Assembly: GCA_904377845.1 (NCBI GenBank)
Contig: CAJFGR010000016.1
Location: forward strand, 1 to 40,042
Source of the DNA: an uncultured Ruminococcus sp.
GTDB lineage: Bacteria; Bacillota; Clostridia; Lachnospirales; Lachnospiraceae
DNA: 40,042 bases
Reading direction: 5' to 3'
In this document: piece after piece, positions 8,147-17,525 of the stretch
Layout: each line of letters opens with the position of its first letter
How positions within the stretch are numbered: the stretch's first letter is position 1
Position numbers and translations under genes: made by a program
Notes under the pieces: model-generated
The model's database searches: none
What the model saw: the letters and a program-made list of their open reading frames with translations, nothing else
What the model was told of the DNA's origin: nothing

Positions 8147-8929
8147 ATGAAAATGAATGAACTGAAGCTTGTCTATTTCAGTCCGACAGGCGCAACAAGA
8201 AAAACCGTCATGGAGGCTGCCCGAAACATTGACCTTAAATCGGTATCTTTCGATTTTTCTGTCTACAAAGAAAAGAAACCGGTACTGAAATTTGCACATA
8301 ATGATTTCGCTATCTTTGCAATCCCGGTATATTACGGACGCGTGCCCGCTCTTTTCATGGAATACCTTCAGAATATCTCGGGAGACAATACCCCTGCCGC
8401 CCTGATCGCTACATACGGATGCCGCGAATACGAAGACGCCCTTCTGGAACTGAAAACAGAAGTAGAGAACCGTGGTTTTAAGGTCATCGGCGCCGCAGCA
8501 TTTCCGGCAGAACACTCCATCGTACCGACGATCGGCGCGAGAAGACCGAATAAAACAGACCTGAAGACTATCGCTGAATTCGGAGTCAACCTCAACCGCA
8601 GGATCAGAAAGGAAGAATCCTTCGACCACATCAACATTCAGGTGCCCGGCAGCACACCTTACAAGAAATATGGAAAAAATGTCCTCTTCCCGAAAGCAGA
8701 CTCCAATATGTGTACTCTCTGCGGCGCCTGTGCCAAAGTCTGTCCGACAGGTGCAATCCCGGTAAAAGAGCCGAAAAAAACCGATACAAAGAAATGCATC
8801 GGCTGCATGAAATGTGTCCGCGTCTGTAAGCAGAACGCGAGAAGCGTTAATTCACTGAAAATGAAAATGGCAGAGAGCAAACTTAAAAAAGTCTGCCAGA
8901 GCGATAAAAAAGCAGAGATCTTTCTGTAA
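8147..8929 (+). CDS. EFR1-family ferredoxin with flavodoxin-like domain
   Basis: A 260-residue redox protein. Residues ~6-150 resemble a flavodoxin fold, with an FMN phosphate-loop-like YFSPTGATRKT near the start. The C-terminal part carries two 4Fe-4S clusters: Cys189, 192, 195, 199 and Cys217, 220, 223, 227 in the classic CxxCxxCxxxC spacing. EFR1 proteins are common in clostridia and are thought to move electrons between reduced ferredoxin/flavin carriers, but the partner is unknown. The start at 8147 is set by AAAGGAG upstream. A basic, lysine-rich tail ends the protein. It stands alone, divergent from the GntR gene and convergent with potD, with a hairpin terminator after it. Confidence 0.88.
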   Translation: MKMNELKLVYFSPTGATRKTVMEAARNIDLKSVSFDFSVYKEKKPVLKFAHNDFAIFAIPVYYGRVPALFMEYLQNISGDNTPAALIATYGCREYEDALLELKTEVENRGFKVIGAAAFPAEHSIVPTIGARRPNKTDLKTIAEFGVNLNRRIRKEESFDHINIQVPGSTPYKKYGKNVLFPKADSNMCTLCGACAKVCPTGAIPVKEPKKTDTKKCIGCMKCVRVCKQNARSVNSLKMKMAESKLKKVCQSDKKAEIFL

Positions 8930-8931
8930 GT

Positions 8932-8972
8932 AAATTCGATTTTTCGTACCGGCTCAGGAGTAAAAACTCATT
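8932..8972 (+). repeat. Dispersed intergenic element, copy 1
   Basis: About 41 bases beginning 3 bases after the EFR1 stop, containing GATTTTTCGTACCGGCTCAG and GGAGTAAAAA. A close copy starts at the stop codon of the kinase-AraC gene (39945-39986), same strand. Outside genes; nature unknown. Confidence 0.7.
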
Positions 8973-8980
8973 CTAAAACA

Positions 8981-9018
8981 GGCACACGAAGTTATCTGAC
9001 ATCAGTTCTTCGTGTGCC
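8981..9018. terminator. Bidirectional terminator between EFR1 gene and potD
   Basis: An 11-bp stem, GGCACACGAAG paired with CTTCGTGTGCC, and a 16-base loop. T-rich sequence follows on both strands. It sits between two convergent genes. Confidence 0.75.
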
Positions 9019-9063
9019 CGCTTTACTTTTAGCTGGTCTTATGATTTTTTAATGATTTTCCAA

Positions 9064-10632
9064 TCACACATCGGTACGCATACGTATTTTATCGCGTTTT
9101 TTGTAGAGCACCACTGCCGCTGCCAGTACGATCACAACGGCCGCGATCTTCGCCCAGTCATGCCATGTCAGTGACGCAAGGTCAAAGCACCGGACATTGA
9201 CCCACATCTGGTTGATCCGCTCATTGTTTTCCTGGTCAAAGTACTGCATAACCACGGCGCGCTCCAGCACATCCTGGGGCGGATACTGGGCGAAGAGCTG
9301 TCTGTCTGCCTGATCTGCCTCGGCGGTAATGACATAATCTTCATCAGCGTTATCGCCGCTGAAGAAAAATCCCACCGGATATTCTATCGTATCTTCCGCA
9401 TCATCTTCCGCCCCGTAACACCAGTCTGCATAGGCATAGATGATATCACTGTCTCCCCCTGCAATTACAGAGGTGTATCCGATATAGTACATATTTCTGA
9501 CTACGTTGTCCGGTCTGGACATAAAATTCATAAAAGCCTCGGCTGCCTGCTGCTTCGCCGCATCGCCATTTATGCCGTCTTTCAGCATAACCCAGCCGTC
9601 AAACCAGACATTCGTGCACTCTTCCGGCACGGCATAGGCGAGATAATAATCATCGATTTCCGCCTGGTCAAGCGTATAGACCGCATCTCCCGACCACTGA
9701 TAATTGGCAAGGACTTTCCCCGTGACCATGTCGGCTTTCCCGCTGTCAGACTCGAAAGAATAGGCGTTTTCTTTCATCTGCTTCAGGATTGCCTCAGCCT
9801 TTCCAACCGTCTCCTCATCCGTCCGGTTCATAGCTTCCGCAATCTGATCCAGACGGTCGGAAGACTGCAGGAACTCCGGCTCCAGCAGTTCTTCCTCGTT
9901 CAGTATTCCCAATGCGGCAAAATAACTGTCGCGTACATTATCCTTGATTGTCACCTGTCCTTTGTACTTCGGATCTGCGAGGATCGCCCAGTGGGAAGCT
10001 TCTTCCTTTGAGATCACGTCCGGATTGTAGACGATCCCGGTAGTTCCCCACATATATCCCGCCGCATACTTGCTCCACGGTTCACCGTTTATTGTATTCG
10101 TGTCAAATATATTCCTGATATAATCCGACACTCCCCGGATATAATAATTGTTTTCATTCTGCTCATCAAAAAAACCTTCAGAGAGAGGCTGCAGCCGGTT
10201 CTCTGCGATCAGTTTCATAAACATATACTCGGAGGGACAGACCAGATCAAAGTTGTTCCCGAGAGTAAGCTGGTTGTACAGATCTTCATTTGTACCGAAT
10301 GTAGAGTACTCAACATCCACATCCACACCATATGTCTCCAGATACCACTCCTCAAAGTCCTCTACCATGGAGTTCTCTCCCAGGATAGTCGTGCCCTCCC
10401 GGTCATCCAGCTCAATGGCCTCCTCTTCGTCCCAGTCTCCCTCGTCAATGTATTCTTCCCAGTTGGCGATACGCAGCGTCACTTTCTGTCCGCTTTCCGC
10501 CGCAGATACAGAAGCCATCCCGCCGGAAAAGGCAGTTCCGGGCAGTACCAGCGAAAGCCCTGCCGTCAGCGCCAGCCCCGCTGCCGCAGTTCTGATCATC
10601 CTGCAGCGCTTCGTCTTACTCTCTGCTGTCAT
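9064..10632 (-). CDS. potD: Spermidine/putrescine-binding protein of ABC transporter, with C-terminal membrane anchor
   Basis: A 522-residue extracellular solute-binding protein for polyamines. It has an N-terminal hydrophobic signal (about residues 15-35) ending in alanines, but no lipobox cysteine. The mature part starts with LRIANWEEYID, the hallmark of PotD/PotF proteins, and has NYQWSGDA and FDGWVMLKDG motifs that line the ligand cleft. Unusually, the C-terminus has a membrane segment (about 490-510, AAVVIVLAAAVVLY) followed by a basic tail, so the protein is probably tethered at its C-terminus instead of by a lipid. An acidic stretch near residues 50-70 is also unusual. The start at 10632 is set by ACAGGAGGTG; it overlaps potC by 17 bases. 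Last gene of potABCD. Confidence 0.92.
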   Translation of the reverse strand: MTAESKTKRCRMIRTAAAGLALTAGLSLVLPGTAFSGGMASVSAAESGQKVTLRIANWEEYIDEGDWDEEEAIELDDREGTTILGENSMVEDFEEWYLETYGVDVDVEYSTFGTNEDLYNQLTLGNNFDLVCPSEYMFMKLIAENRLQPLSEGFFDEQNENNYYIRGVSDYIRNIFDTNTINGEPWSKYAAGYMWGTTGIVYNPDVISKEEASHWAILADPKYKGQVTIKDNVRDSYFAALGILNEEELLEPEFLQSSDRLDQIAEAMNRTDEETVGKAEAILKQMKENAYSFESDSGKADMVTGKVLANYQWSGDAVYTLDQAEIDDYYLAYAVPEECTNVWFDGWVMLKDGINGDAAKQQAAEAFMNFMSRPDNVVRNMYYIGYTSVIAGGDSDIIYAYADWCYGAEDDAEDTIEYPVGFFFSGDNADEDYVITAEADQADRQLFAQYPPQDVLERAVVMQYFDQENNERINQMWVNVRCFDLASLTWHDWAKIAAVVIVLAAAVVLYKKRDKIRMRTDV

Positions 10633-11434
10633 ACGCACCCACCTCCTGTTTCTTCTCTGTTTTCGCCGAAGCCACATTCATGATCACCACTGCAAGAATC
10701 ACGACCACGAAAATTACGGTAGACAATGCCCACAGCGCAGTCTTGATCTCCGTCTGAGCCCCTCTGGTAGCGTTGACCACATAGGTACTGATGGTGTCAA
10801 ATGTAGTCGGCTTTGTATAAGTGGAGATAAAATAATCATCCAGTGAAAGTGTGATAGACAGCATAAATCCGGAAATAATTCCCGGGATGATCTGAGGGAT
10901 CACGATCTTGTACAGCGCCTGAAAAGGTGTTGCCCCCAGATCCAGAGCCGCCTCGTAAAGACCGTTGTCCATCTGTTTGAGTTTGGGCATCACGGCAAGG
11001 TACACGAAAGGCGTGCACAGCACCACGTGCCCGATCACCAGGGGGATAAATGTATTCTTCTCGATTCCGAGCACGACGATAAGCAGGATACAGATAGAAA
11101 ATGCAGTCACGACGTCCGCATTTACCACCGGAATCCGGTTTGCCGTCTCCACCATCGCGCGTGACAGCGGTCTGGAATAAAACGCGCCCACAGCGCCTAC
11201 GGTTCCCAGAACAGAGGAGATCACCGCCGCCCCCACAGCCAGCAGGACAGTGCCGATGATCATATTCTTAAGCTCTTCCGTTGTAAAGAGCGTCACGTAA
11301 TTGTGCAGGGAGAATCCGCGCACAGCGCCGATCGTCGTAGAGTCCGTAAAGCTGTAAAAGGCAAGGATCAGCACCGGGATATACATGAATAACGCCACAA
11401 TGGCAAGCCATGAATAGGAAAGTATCTTTTTCAT
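10616..11434 (-). CDS. potC: Spermidine/putrescine ABC transporter permease
   Basis: A 272-residue inner-membrane permease of the binding-protein-dependent type, with about six hydrophobic helices. The cytoplasmic EAA loop, which docks on the ATPase, reads EAALDLGATPFQALYKIVIPQIIPG. The opening YSWLAIVALFMYIPVLILAFYSF is typical of PotC/PotI. It begins one base into the potB stop codon (TAATG), so translation is probably coupled. Pairs with PotB to form the channel through which the PotD-delivered polyamine passes. Confidence 0.93.
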   Translation of the reverse strand: MKKILSYSWLAIVALFMYIPVLILAFYSFTDSTTIGAVRGFSLHNYVTLFTTEELKNMIIGTVLLAVGAAVISSVLGTVGAVGAFYSRPLSRAMVETANRIPVVNADVVTAFSICILLIVVLGIEKNTFIPLVIGHVVLCTPFVYLAVMPKLKQMDNGLYEAALDLGATPFQALYKIVIPQIIPGIISGFMLSITLSLDDYFISTYTKPTTFDTISTYVVNATRGAQTEIKTALWALSTVIFVVVILAVVIMNVASAKTEKKQEVGAYDSRE

Positions 11435-12237
11435 TACAGCACTGCCCCCCTGTTCTTCGCATCATCCTGATCCTCCCCGCCCGTAATAATCGAGACAATA
11501 CAGATCACTGCAAACAGGATCAGGGAGATCATGGAACCGTTGTTCCAGTCGTAGATATTAAAGTAGCTTCCGATCAGTGATCCCATGATATAGGTACTGT
11601 TGTACATCATATCAAGGATTACATAATTCGTCATAGCCGGAAGAAAAGTCATGGTGATACCGCTTACAATTCCCGGCATGGATAAAGGCAGCGTCACTCT
11701 TGAAAACACTGCCGCAGGACCTGCTCCCAGATCCTGTGCCGCTTCCAGCAGATTCTGGTCAAGCTGGAGAAGCGTCGTATACAGCGGCAGGATCATAAAC
11801 GGAAGATAATCATAGGTCATACCGATCACGGTATTAAGAAACGGATGCAGGGAGAGATTTCCCTCGATCACTGTCAGTATCTCCTTGAGCGCTGTGATCC
11901 TCAGCGTAAAGTTGATCCACATAGGGAGGATGAACAGCATCAGAAGCACCGGACCTCTCTTCAGACCGCTTCTGGCCAGCACATATGCCACCGGATAAGC
12001 AACCAGCAGACAGACTGCAGTCACTGCAACCGCAATCACAGCACTGTAGCAGAGGGTGCCGATCGTATTTCCGTTGGTAAAGAAATTCAGGAAATTGGCG
12101 AGGGTAAACCTGCCGCTCCCGTCCGTAAACGCATAGTATACGATAACTGCCAGAGGCAGTACGACAAAGCAGATCAGAAACAGGGCATAAGGTATACAGA
12201 GCTGTTTTCTGCTGAACCGAAATCTATTCATATCCAA
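11434..12237 (-). CDS. potB: Spermidine/putrescine ABC transporter permease
   Basis: A 267-residue inner-membrane permease with six hydrophobic helices and an EAA loop (EAAQDLGAGPAAVFSRVTLP). It begins with a short basic cytoplasmic tail and PYALFLICFVVLPLAVIVYYAF, as in PotB/PotH. The C-terminal tail GGEDQDDAKNRG is polar. It lies 3 bases after potA and overlaps potC by one base. Heterodimer partner of PotC. Confidence 0.93.
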   Translation of the reverse strand: MDMNRFRFSRKQLCIPYALFLICFVVLPLAVIVYYAFTDGSGRFTLANFLNFFTNGNTIGTLCYSAVIAVAVTAVCLLVAYPVAYVLARSGLKRGPVLLMLFILPMWINFTLRITALKEILTVIEGNLSLHPFLNTVIGMTYDYLPFMILPLYTTLLQLDQNLLEAAQDLGAGPAAVFSRVTLPLSMPGIVSGITMTFLPAMTNYVILDMMYNSTYIMGSLIGSYFNIYDWNNGSMISLILFAVICIVSIITGGEDQDDAKNRGAVL

Positions 12238-12240
12238 TCC

Positions 12241-13677
12241 CTACTTTCTCTTCAGTATGATCTGATCTTTCGGGATCATCAGACTGACGTGATCCCCCTC
12301 ATTCCACAGATCATCCTCATCCAGCACGAAGTCGTCCTCCGTAGCTGTGCGAACTGTATAGTTGTAATGGTTTCCTTTGTAGATAAAAGAAATAATATTT
12401 CCATCTGCACGGTAATCCAGCTGCTCATCACTCATGGAGACTGCTTTCACAGGCACTTCCACCGTCACTTCTGTTCCGCCGAGGTCAATCTCCGTCCCAT
12501 CCGCTGTTCTGACAGAGCTTTCGCCGGTTAAGACCGAGCCCTTGTAAAGCTGAGTCAGATCGCACTCATATTCGCCCCCGGCAAATGCAGCGCGGCCGTC
12601 TTTCGTAATCGTTCCGTCAAATACATTGACAAGCACGCCTGCCGGCATGACATGGATTTCGTCAGGCCCGATGCGCATACCGATCTCCTCACCGATCCGG
12701 ACGCTTCTTGTGCTCTGGATGACTACCTCATTCTCATCAGGCAGAATCGCCGTAATCTCGTAATACATTCCCTTAAAGACTGCCGAGTCCACGGTTCCCC
12801 GGATCTGCCCGTCCTCAGGTCTGGTGATGACCACATCCTCGGGGCGCACAACCACGTCAACCCTCGTATCTTTCGGCACATTGTCCACGCACGGGAACTG
12901 GGCCCCGCAGAATGCAACGGTCTTGGATGCCGTCATCTTTCCCTCGAAGATATTGCTCTCTCCGATAAAGTCAGCGACAAATGCATTCTTCGGCTCGTTA
13001 TAAATCTCCTCGGGCGTCCCGATCTGCTGGATCATACCGTCCGACATGACTACCACCTTATCGGACATGGTCAGCGCTTCCTCCTGATCGTGAGTCACGT
13101 AGATAAATGTGATCCCAAGCTGTTCGTGCATGGATTTCAGCTCAAGCTGCATCTCTTTTCTCATTTTCAGATCCAGCGCGCCCAGAGGCTCATCGAGGAG
13201 CAGGATGTCCGGCTCATTGACAATGGCTCGGGCAATCGCAATCCTCTGCTGCTGGCCGCCGGACAGTGTGGAGATCTTTCTCTTTTCAAATCCCTCGAGA
13301 TCTACGACCTCCAGTACCTTTTTTACTTTTTCATCGATCACGTGTTTCGGAAGTTTTTTCAAATTAAGTCCGAAAGCTACGTTGTCATAGACATTGAGAT
13401 GCGGAAACAGAGCATAGCGCTGGAACACTGTGTTGATCGGTCTCAGGTTTGGCGGAAGATGACTGATATCCTCCCCGTTCAGCAGGATCTCCCCCTCTGT
13501 CGGGAACTCAAAGCCCGCGATCATTCGAAGCGTTGTCGTCTTTCCGCAGCCCGAGGGGCCGAGGAAGGTGACGAATTCCCCTTTCTTCACCTCAAGATTG
13601 AAGTCCTCCACTACTGTAGTGTCATCATCTTCAAATACTTTCTTGATATTTCTTAATTCTATAATATTCTGACTCAT
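12241..13677 (-). CDS. potA: Spermidine/putrescine ABC transporter ATPase, with enlarged C-terminal domain
   Basis: The ATPase that powers the transporter. Motifs in order: Walker A GPSGCGKTT, Q-loop VFQRYALFPH, signature LSGGQQQR, Walker B ILLLDEPLGALD, switch histidine YVTHDQEEA. After residue ~235 come TOBE-type OB domains with VRPEDVVI. The protein is 478 residues, about 100-120 longer than the usual ~360. The extra part lies between a first TOBE unit (to ~360) and a final stretch NYTVRTATEDDF. It may be a regulatory insert. The start at 13677 has AAGGAG 7 bases upstream. First gene of potABCD; no PuuR-type regulator is linked. Confidence 0.93.
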   Translation of the reverse strand: MSQNIIELRNIKKVFEDDDTTVVEDFNLEVKKGEFVTFLGPSGCGKTTTLRMIAGFEFPTEGEILLNGEDISHLPPNLRPINTVFQRYALFPHLNVYDNVAFGLNLKKLPKHVIDEKVKKVLEVVDLEGFEKRKISTLSGGQQQRIAIARAIVNEPDILLLDEPLGALDLKMRKEMQLELKSMHEQLGITFIYVTHDQEEALTMSDKVVVMSDGMIQQIGTPEEIYNEPKNAFVADFIGESNIFEGKMTASKTVAFCGAQFPCVDNVPKDTRVDVVVRPEDVVITRPEDGQIRGTVDSAVFKGMYYEITAILPDENEVVIQSTRSVRIGEEIGMRIGPDEIHVMPAGVLVNVFDGTITKDGRAAFAGGEYECDLTQLYKGSVLTGESSVRTADGTEIDLGGTEVTVEVPVKAVSMSDEQLDYRADGNIISFIYKGNHYNYTVRTATEDDFVLDEDDLWNEGDHVSLMIPKDQIILKRK

Positions 13678-13748
13678 GGCCACTCTCCTTACCATGTCTT
13701 TGATTTCTTCTGTACAACTGTTCTCTCTGCCGTGTGTTTATTCCGCTT

Positions 13749-16700
13749 TTACTCTGTCCGAAGCGCTGTCACCGGATCACTCTTAGCCGCTTTTCTTGAC
13801 GGAATCAGACCGCCGATCAGGGTCAGAATTACACTTAAGGCTATCAGGATCAGCGCAGGTACAACAGGCAGCACGGCGCTTACATCATCGGTTCCCGCAA
13901 GGAAATGGATCAGTGCATTTCCCGGGATCAGAAGCAGAAGCGAAATACCGATTCCCAGCAGGCCGGCACACAGGCCGATGATAAATGTCTCTGCATTAAA
14001 TACCTGCGAAATATTTCCTTTTGACGCTCCGATCGCACGCAGGATACCGATCTCCTTTTTCCTTTCCAGCACGCTGATATATGTGATCACTCCGATCATG
14101 ATAGAAGAAACAATCAGGGAAATCGCCACAAACGCGATCAGCACGTAGCTGATGATATCAATGATATCGGTTACGGAGGACATCAGTGTCCCCACTACAT
14201 CGGTGTATGTGATCACCTGTTCCTCTTTCCCTTCCGCCTCCATGCGTGCATTGTAATCGTCAAGGATGCCGACTACTTCTTCCTTGCTCTCGAAATCTTT
14301 CGGATAGATATCAATGCCTGCCGGCTCGTTAAAGTCTACATACCCCAGTGTTCTCAGATTATTCTCAAGGGATGCACTCTGTCCTGAATTCATAGACATC
14401 ATAAGCTCTGCCAGTTCTTCCCCTGTCATGTTCATCTGGAATGCATCAGCAAATGCTTCTCCGTCAATGTTCATTGCATTCTCAAGGCTGCTGCCCACCT
14501 GTGTCATGGCCTGCCCCATGGCGTCGCTCATGCCCGCGGCGAGCTGGCCCATCACCTGCTGCATGGCAGACGATATCTGGGTTTCCATCGCCTGGCCTAT
14601 AGCGCTTCCGTAGGAGGCCATGGCGGTTCTCATGTAGCTCTCCACCGCACCGGAGATCTGTTCCTCCAGCCCGGCTGTATCCACAGCTCCTGCAAGTCCG
14701 TCCGTCAGTCTCTGCTGTCCGTCCGCCGTACCCAGATACGCGATAAAGTGTTCGCCCATACGGCTCGGATCAGGTGCTCCGTTTTCCTGTGCATACTGCT
14801 GATATCCCGCCGCAAGCTCACCCGCAAGTCTGCTGATCTGTTCGGAAGAAATATCTACATTTTCAATCACACTGTTAAAGATCTCATCGGCATAGCTGTT
14901 CAGAATTCCCTGAGCTTCGGATGTTGCAAGGTACTCCTGCAGATACTCGTCGAATTTATCCGGATCTGTGTATCCATTCTTCGCAGCATATTCCTGAAAT
15001 CCGGACATGAGTGCACTTATCATCTCCCTGAGCTGATCTGCAGTCACGGTAACGCCTTCTCCGGACTGAATGATTTCCGCAATATTATCCCTCAGGATCT
15101 GCTGCGCCGCATCTGAGCCCAGATACTCCTGAAATGCCCCGGAAAGTCCGGAGTAATCCGCTTCCGGATGCTCCTGCGCATACTGCTGATATCCCTCCAT
15201 CAGGCTTGCCGCCATCTGAGAAAACCCGTCGGAGGATACGTCAAGATCCAGACTTCCCAGAAGGTCTCCCATGCTCATGGCGGGCATATCCGGCAGGTTC
15301 ACCTGGATATTTCCAAGGTCTGTCATACCGGAAAGATCGAGCGAACTGCCCGCGTCCGCAAATAGTCCCGAAAAGTCGAGCGAATCCCCGAGATTGGAAA
15401 ATGCGCTCTCATCAAAACCGAATGCTTCCTGAAGCTTTTCCTCATCCACCGTGAACAGAGAATCCGTGTCAAATCCGTCTTCTGAACTTTCCTCCCCGAA
15501 TTTCTCTCCCGTGAATACATTGACAGAAGGTTCCGCCAATTGTTCTTTTACAATCTCGGAATCCGCCGCGTATTCTGCCACGTGCTCTGTCAGGGATGCC
15601 GGATAGTTGATTCCGGGACTCAGCGCAGAGGCATTGGCATCCTCAGAAGGCTGTACGACTCCGACAATGGTCAGCTCTTCCCCGTTTTCTACGAGCTGTT
15701 TCATATATGCATCGTCACCGGATTTGTCTGTCCAGACATTGTACTGACTGTCATACTGGTAACAGTCCACGCTGTTTACCAGGCGGAACACGGTCCCCAC
15801 AATGTCGTCATATGTGTAAGTTCCCATATCCTCCGGTACAGTAATATTTTCTTCATTGATGAACTGATCCACCATCTCGTCAAGCTCCAGCGGGTCTCTT
15901 AAGCCCAGAGTATACAGCATAAAGTCGCTCATTCCGCCGCCTGATGTCAGCACCAGCACACACTCATTATAATTTTCCGGCCAGCGTCCCGCCTTTACGA
16001 CATACTGTCCCTCATAGAGCTGTTCGTTCTCCGGCATCTCATAAAACACATTCGTGCTCATCATAGCGGACATCATACTGCTGGAATTAGAAGAGCTCCC
16101 AAGTCCCATGGAGTCGAAGGAACGGTCCGGATGCACCTGGCGGATCTCATCTCCATTCTCTTTATAGATCAGCGGCTCTACATTATAGGAATATTCCACT
16201 GCGTTCGTGTACTGTTCAATTCCGCTGTCCCCGCTGTCAAAATAAGCCTTCAGAGATTCCAGATCATTGGAATCCATAGTGGAAAACATATCCGTCACCA
16301 TCTCCACCACATGAATATCTCCCTGTTGATCCTGTGCGCCGCCTCCTTCGTCGCTTACCATAATAGACGAAAAATCAAAGCCTGTGCTCTGAATCTGAAG
16401 GGGGTATTCCGAGAGCGTCTCTTCCTCCACCTGATGGATATAGTCATTCACTCCGGTAGACAGTGACAGAATCAGCGCAATGCCGATAATGCCGATGGAT
16501 CCTGCAAATGACGTCAGAAGCGTCCTGGCTTTCTTTGTCTTGAGATTGTTAAAACTTAAAGACAGAGCCGTCAGGAATGACATGGATGCTTTGCCCATGT
16601 TCCTGTGTTCCGGCTCTTTCATTTCTTCATCTGCGACGATATATTCGTTGCTGTCTGATATGATCTTCCCGTCCTTCAGATTAACAATCCGGTTCGCATA

Positions 16701-17315
16701 TTCATACGCCAGTTCCGGATTGTGGGTTACCATCACGACCAGACGGTCTTTGGCCACCTCCTTTAACAGTTCCATGACCTGTATGCTGGTCTCACTGTCC
16801 AGCGCTCCTGTGGGCTCATCCGCCAGCAGGATATCCGGGTCATTGACAAGTGCGCGGGCGATCGCCACCCTCTGCATCTGTCCGCCCGAGAGCTGATTTG
16901 GTTTCTTGTGCACCTGCTCCCCGAGCCCGACCTGTTCCAGAGCCTCCTGAGCTCTCTGCCTGCGCTCCGCCTTTCCCACGCCTGAGATCGTAAGCGCCAG
17001 CTCCACATTCGCAAGGATCGTCTGATGGGGGATCAGGTTATAACTCTGAAATACAAACCCGATCGTATGGTTCCGGTAGGAATCCCAGTCCCTGTCCTTA
17101 TATTTTTTTGTGGAAATCCCGTTGATGATGAGATCTCCCGTGTCATAGCGGTCAAGCCCGCCGATAATATTAAGAAGCGTTGTCTTCCCGGAGCCGCTTG
17201 GTCCGAGAATCGCGACGAATTCATTGTCTCTTAAGTTTAAACTAACTTTGTCCAGTGCTTTCTGAACCAGACTGCCGGTGCGGTATTCTTTACAGATATC
17301 CCTGATCTGAAGCAT
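13749..17315 (-). CDS. ABC exporter: MacB-like ATPase fused to FtsX-type permease with giant external domain
   Basis: A 1188-residue single-chain half transporter. Residues 1-225 are an ATPase of the LolD/MacB type (Walker A GPSGSGKTT, signature LSGGQMQR, Walker B ILLADEPTGALD, switch H in VTHNPE). The first membrane helix is at about 262-290. A ~750-residue extracytoplasmic domain follows. Three more helices at about 1063-1180 match the FtsX/MacB permease end (GILRAIGASKGNI, IPSRKAAKSDPV). The external part contains a Met/Gly/Leu-rich low-complexity section and three related ~45-residue units (about 706-755, 768-825, 832-880) with GYQQYAQ and EYLG motifs. Substrate unknown; such proteins export peptides or lipids, or act as mechanotransmission devices. 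The start has GAAAGGAGAGG upstream. The promoter is recognised at 17376-17404. Confidence 0.88.
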   Translation of the reverse strand: MLQIRDICKEYRTGSLVQKALDKVSLNLRDNEFVAILGPSGSGKTTLLNIIGGLDRYDTGDLIINGISTKKYKDRDWDSYRNHTIGFVFQSYNLIPHQTILANVELALTISGVGKAERRQRAQEALEQVGLGEQVHKKPNQLSGGQMQRVAIARALVNDPDILLADEPTGALDSETSIQVMELLKEVAKDRLVVMVTHNPELAYEYANRIVNLKDGKIISDSNEYIVADEEMKEPEHRNMGKASMSFLTALSLSFNNLKTKKARTLLTSFAGSIGIIGIALILSLSTGVNDYIHQVEEETLSEYPLQIQSTGFDFSSIMVSDEGGGAQDQQGDIHVVEMVTDMFSTMDSNDLESLKAYFDSGDSGIEQYTNAVEYSYNVEPLIYKENGDEIRQVHPDRSFDSMGLGSSSNSSSMMSAMMSTNVFYEMPENEQLYEGQYVVKAGRWPENYNECVLVLTSGGGMSDFMLYTLGLRDPLELDEMVDQFINEENITVPEDMGTYTYDDIVGTVFRLVNSVDCYQYDSQYNVWTDKSGDDAYMKQLVENGEELTIVGVVQPSEDANASALSPGINYPASLTEHVAEYAADSEIVKEQLAEPSVNVFTGEKFGEESSEDGFDTDSLFTVDEEKLQEAFGFDESAFSNLGDSLDFSGLFADAGSSLDLSGMTDLGNIQVNLPDMPAMSMGDLLGSLDLDVSSDGFSQMAASLMEGYQQYAQEHPEADYSGLSGAFQEYLGSDAAQQILRDNIAEIIQSGEGVTVTADQLREMISALMSGFQEYAAKNGYTDPDKFDEYLQEYLATSEAQGILNSYADEIFNSVIENVDISSEQISRLAGELAAGYQQYAQENGAPDPSRMGEHFIAYLGTADGQQRLTDGLAGAVDTAGLEEQISGAVESYMRTAMASYGSAIGQAMETQISSAMQQVMGQLAAGMSDAMGQAMTQVGSSLENAMNIDGEAFADAFQMNMTGEELAELMMSMNSGQSASLENNLRTLGYVDFNEPAGIDIYPKDFESKEEVVGILDDYNARMEAEGKEEQVITYTDVVGTLMSSVTDIIDIISYVLIAFVAISLIVSSIMIGVITYISVLERKKEIGILRAIGASKGNISQVFNAETFIIGLCAGLLGIGISLLLLIPGNALIHFLAGTDDVSAVLPVVPALILIALSVILTLIGGLIPSRKAAKSDPVTALRTE

Positions 17316-17375
17316 TCATTCCTCTCCTTTCTCCCGGGCATAAGCCGGTTCCGCCCCTAACCCTCAATAGTTGTT

Positions 17376-17404
17376 ATTATAGCGAATATATCCGTGTTTG
17401 TCGA
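17376..17404 (-). promoter_or_regulatory. Promoter of the ABC exporter gene
   Basis: On the minus strand -35 TCGACA (17399-17404), a 17-base spacer and -10 TATAAT (17376-17381). Leader of ~55 bases to the ATG at 17315. Confidence 0.65.
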
Positions 17405-17525
17405 ATGTTTTACACACTTTGTATGTTATCTTTACATTTTCTTCCTGTTTTTATGATATGATACTAGGGAAAAAGACCCAAACTATGCATCATGATATAT
17501 AAAATTTCAGGAAAGAGGCCTGGAC

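Noticed and set aside
12652..13656. A 334-codon plus-strand frame opposite potA
   Set aside because: PotA motifs are complete on the minus strand; the opposite frame has no domain signs or RBS.
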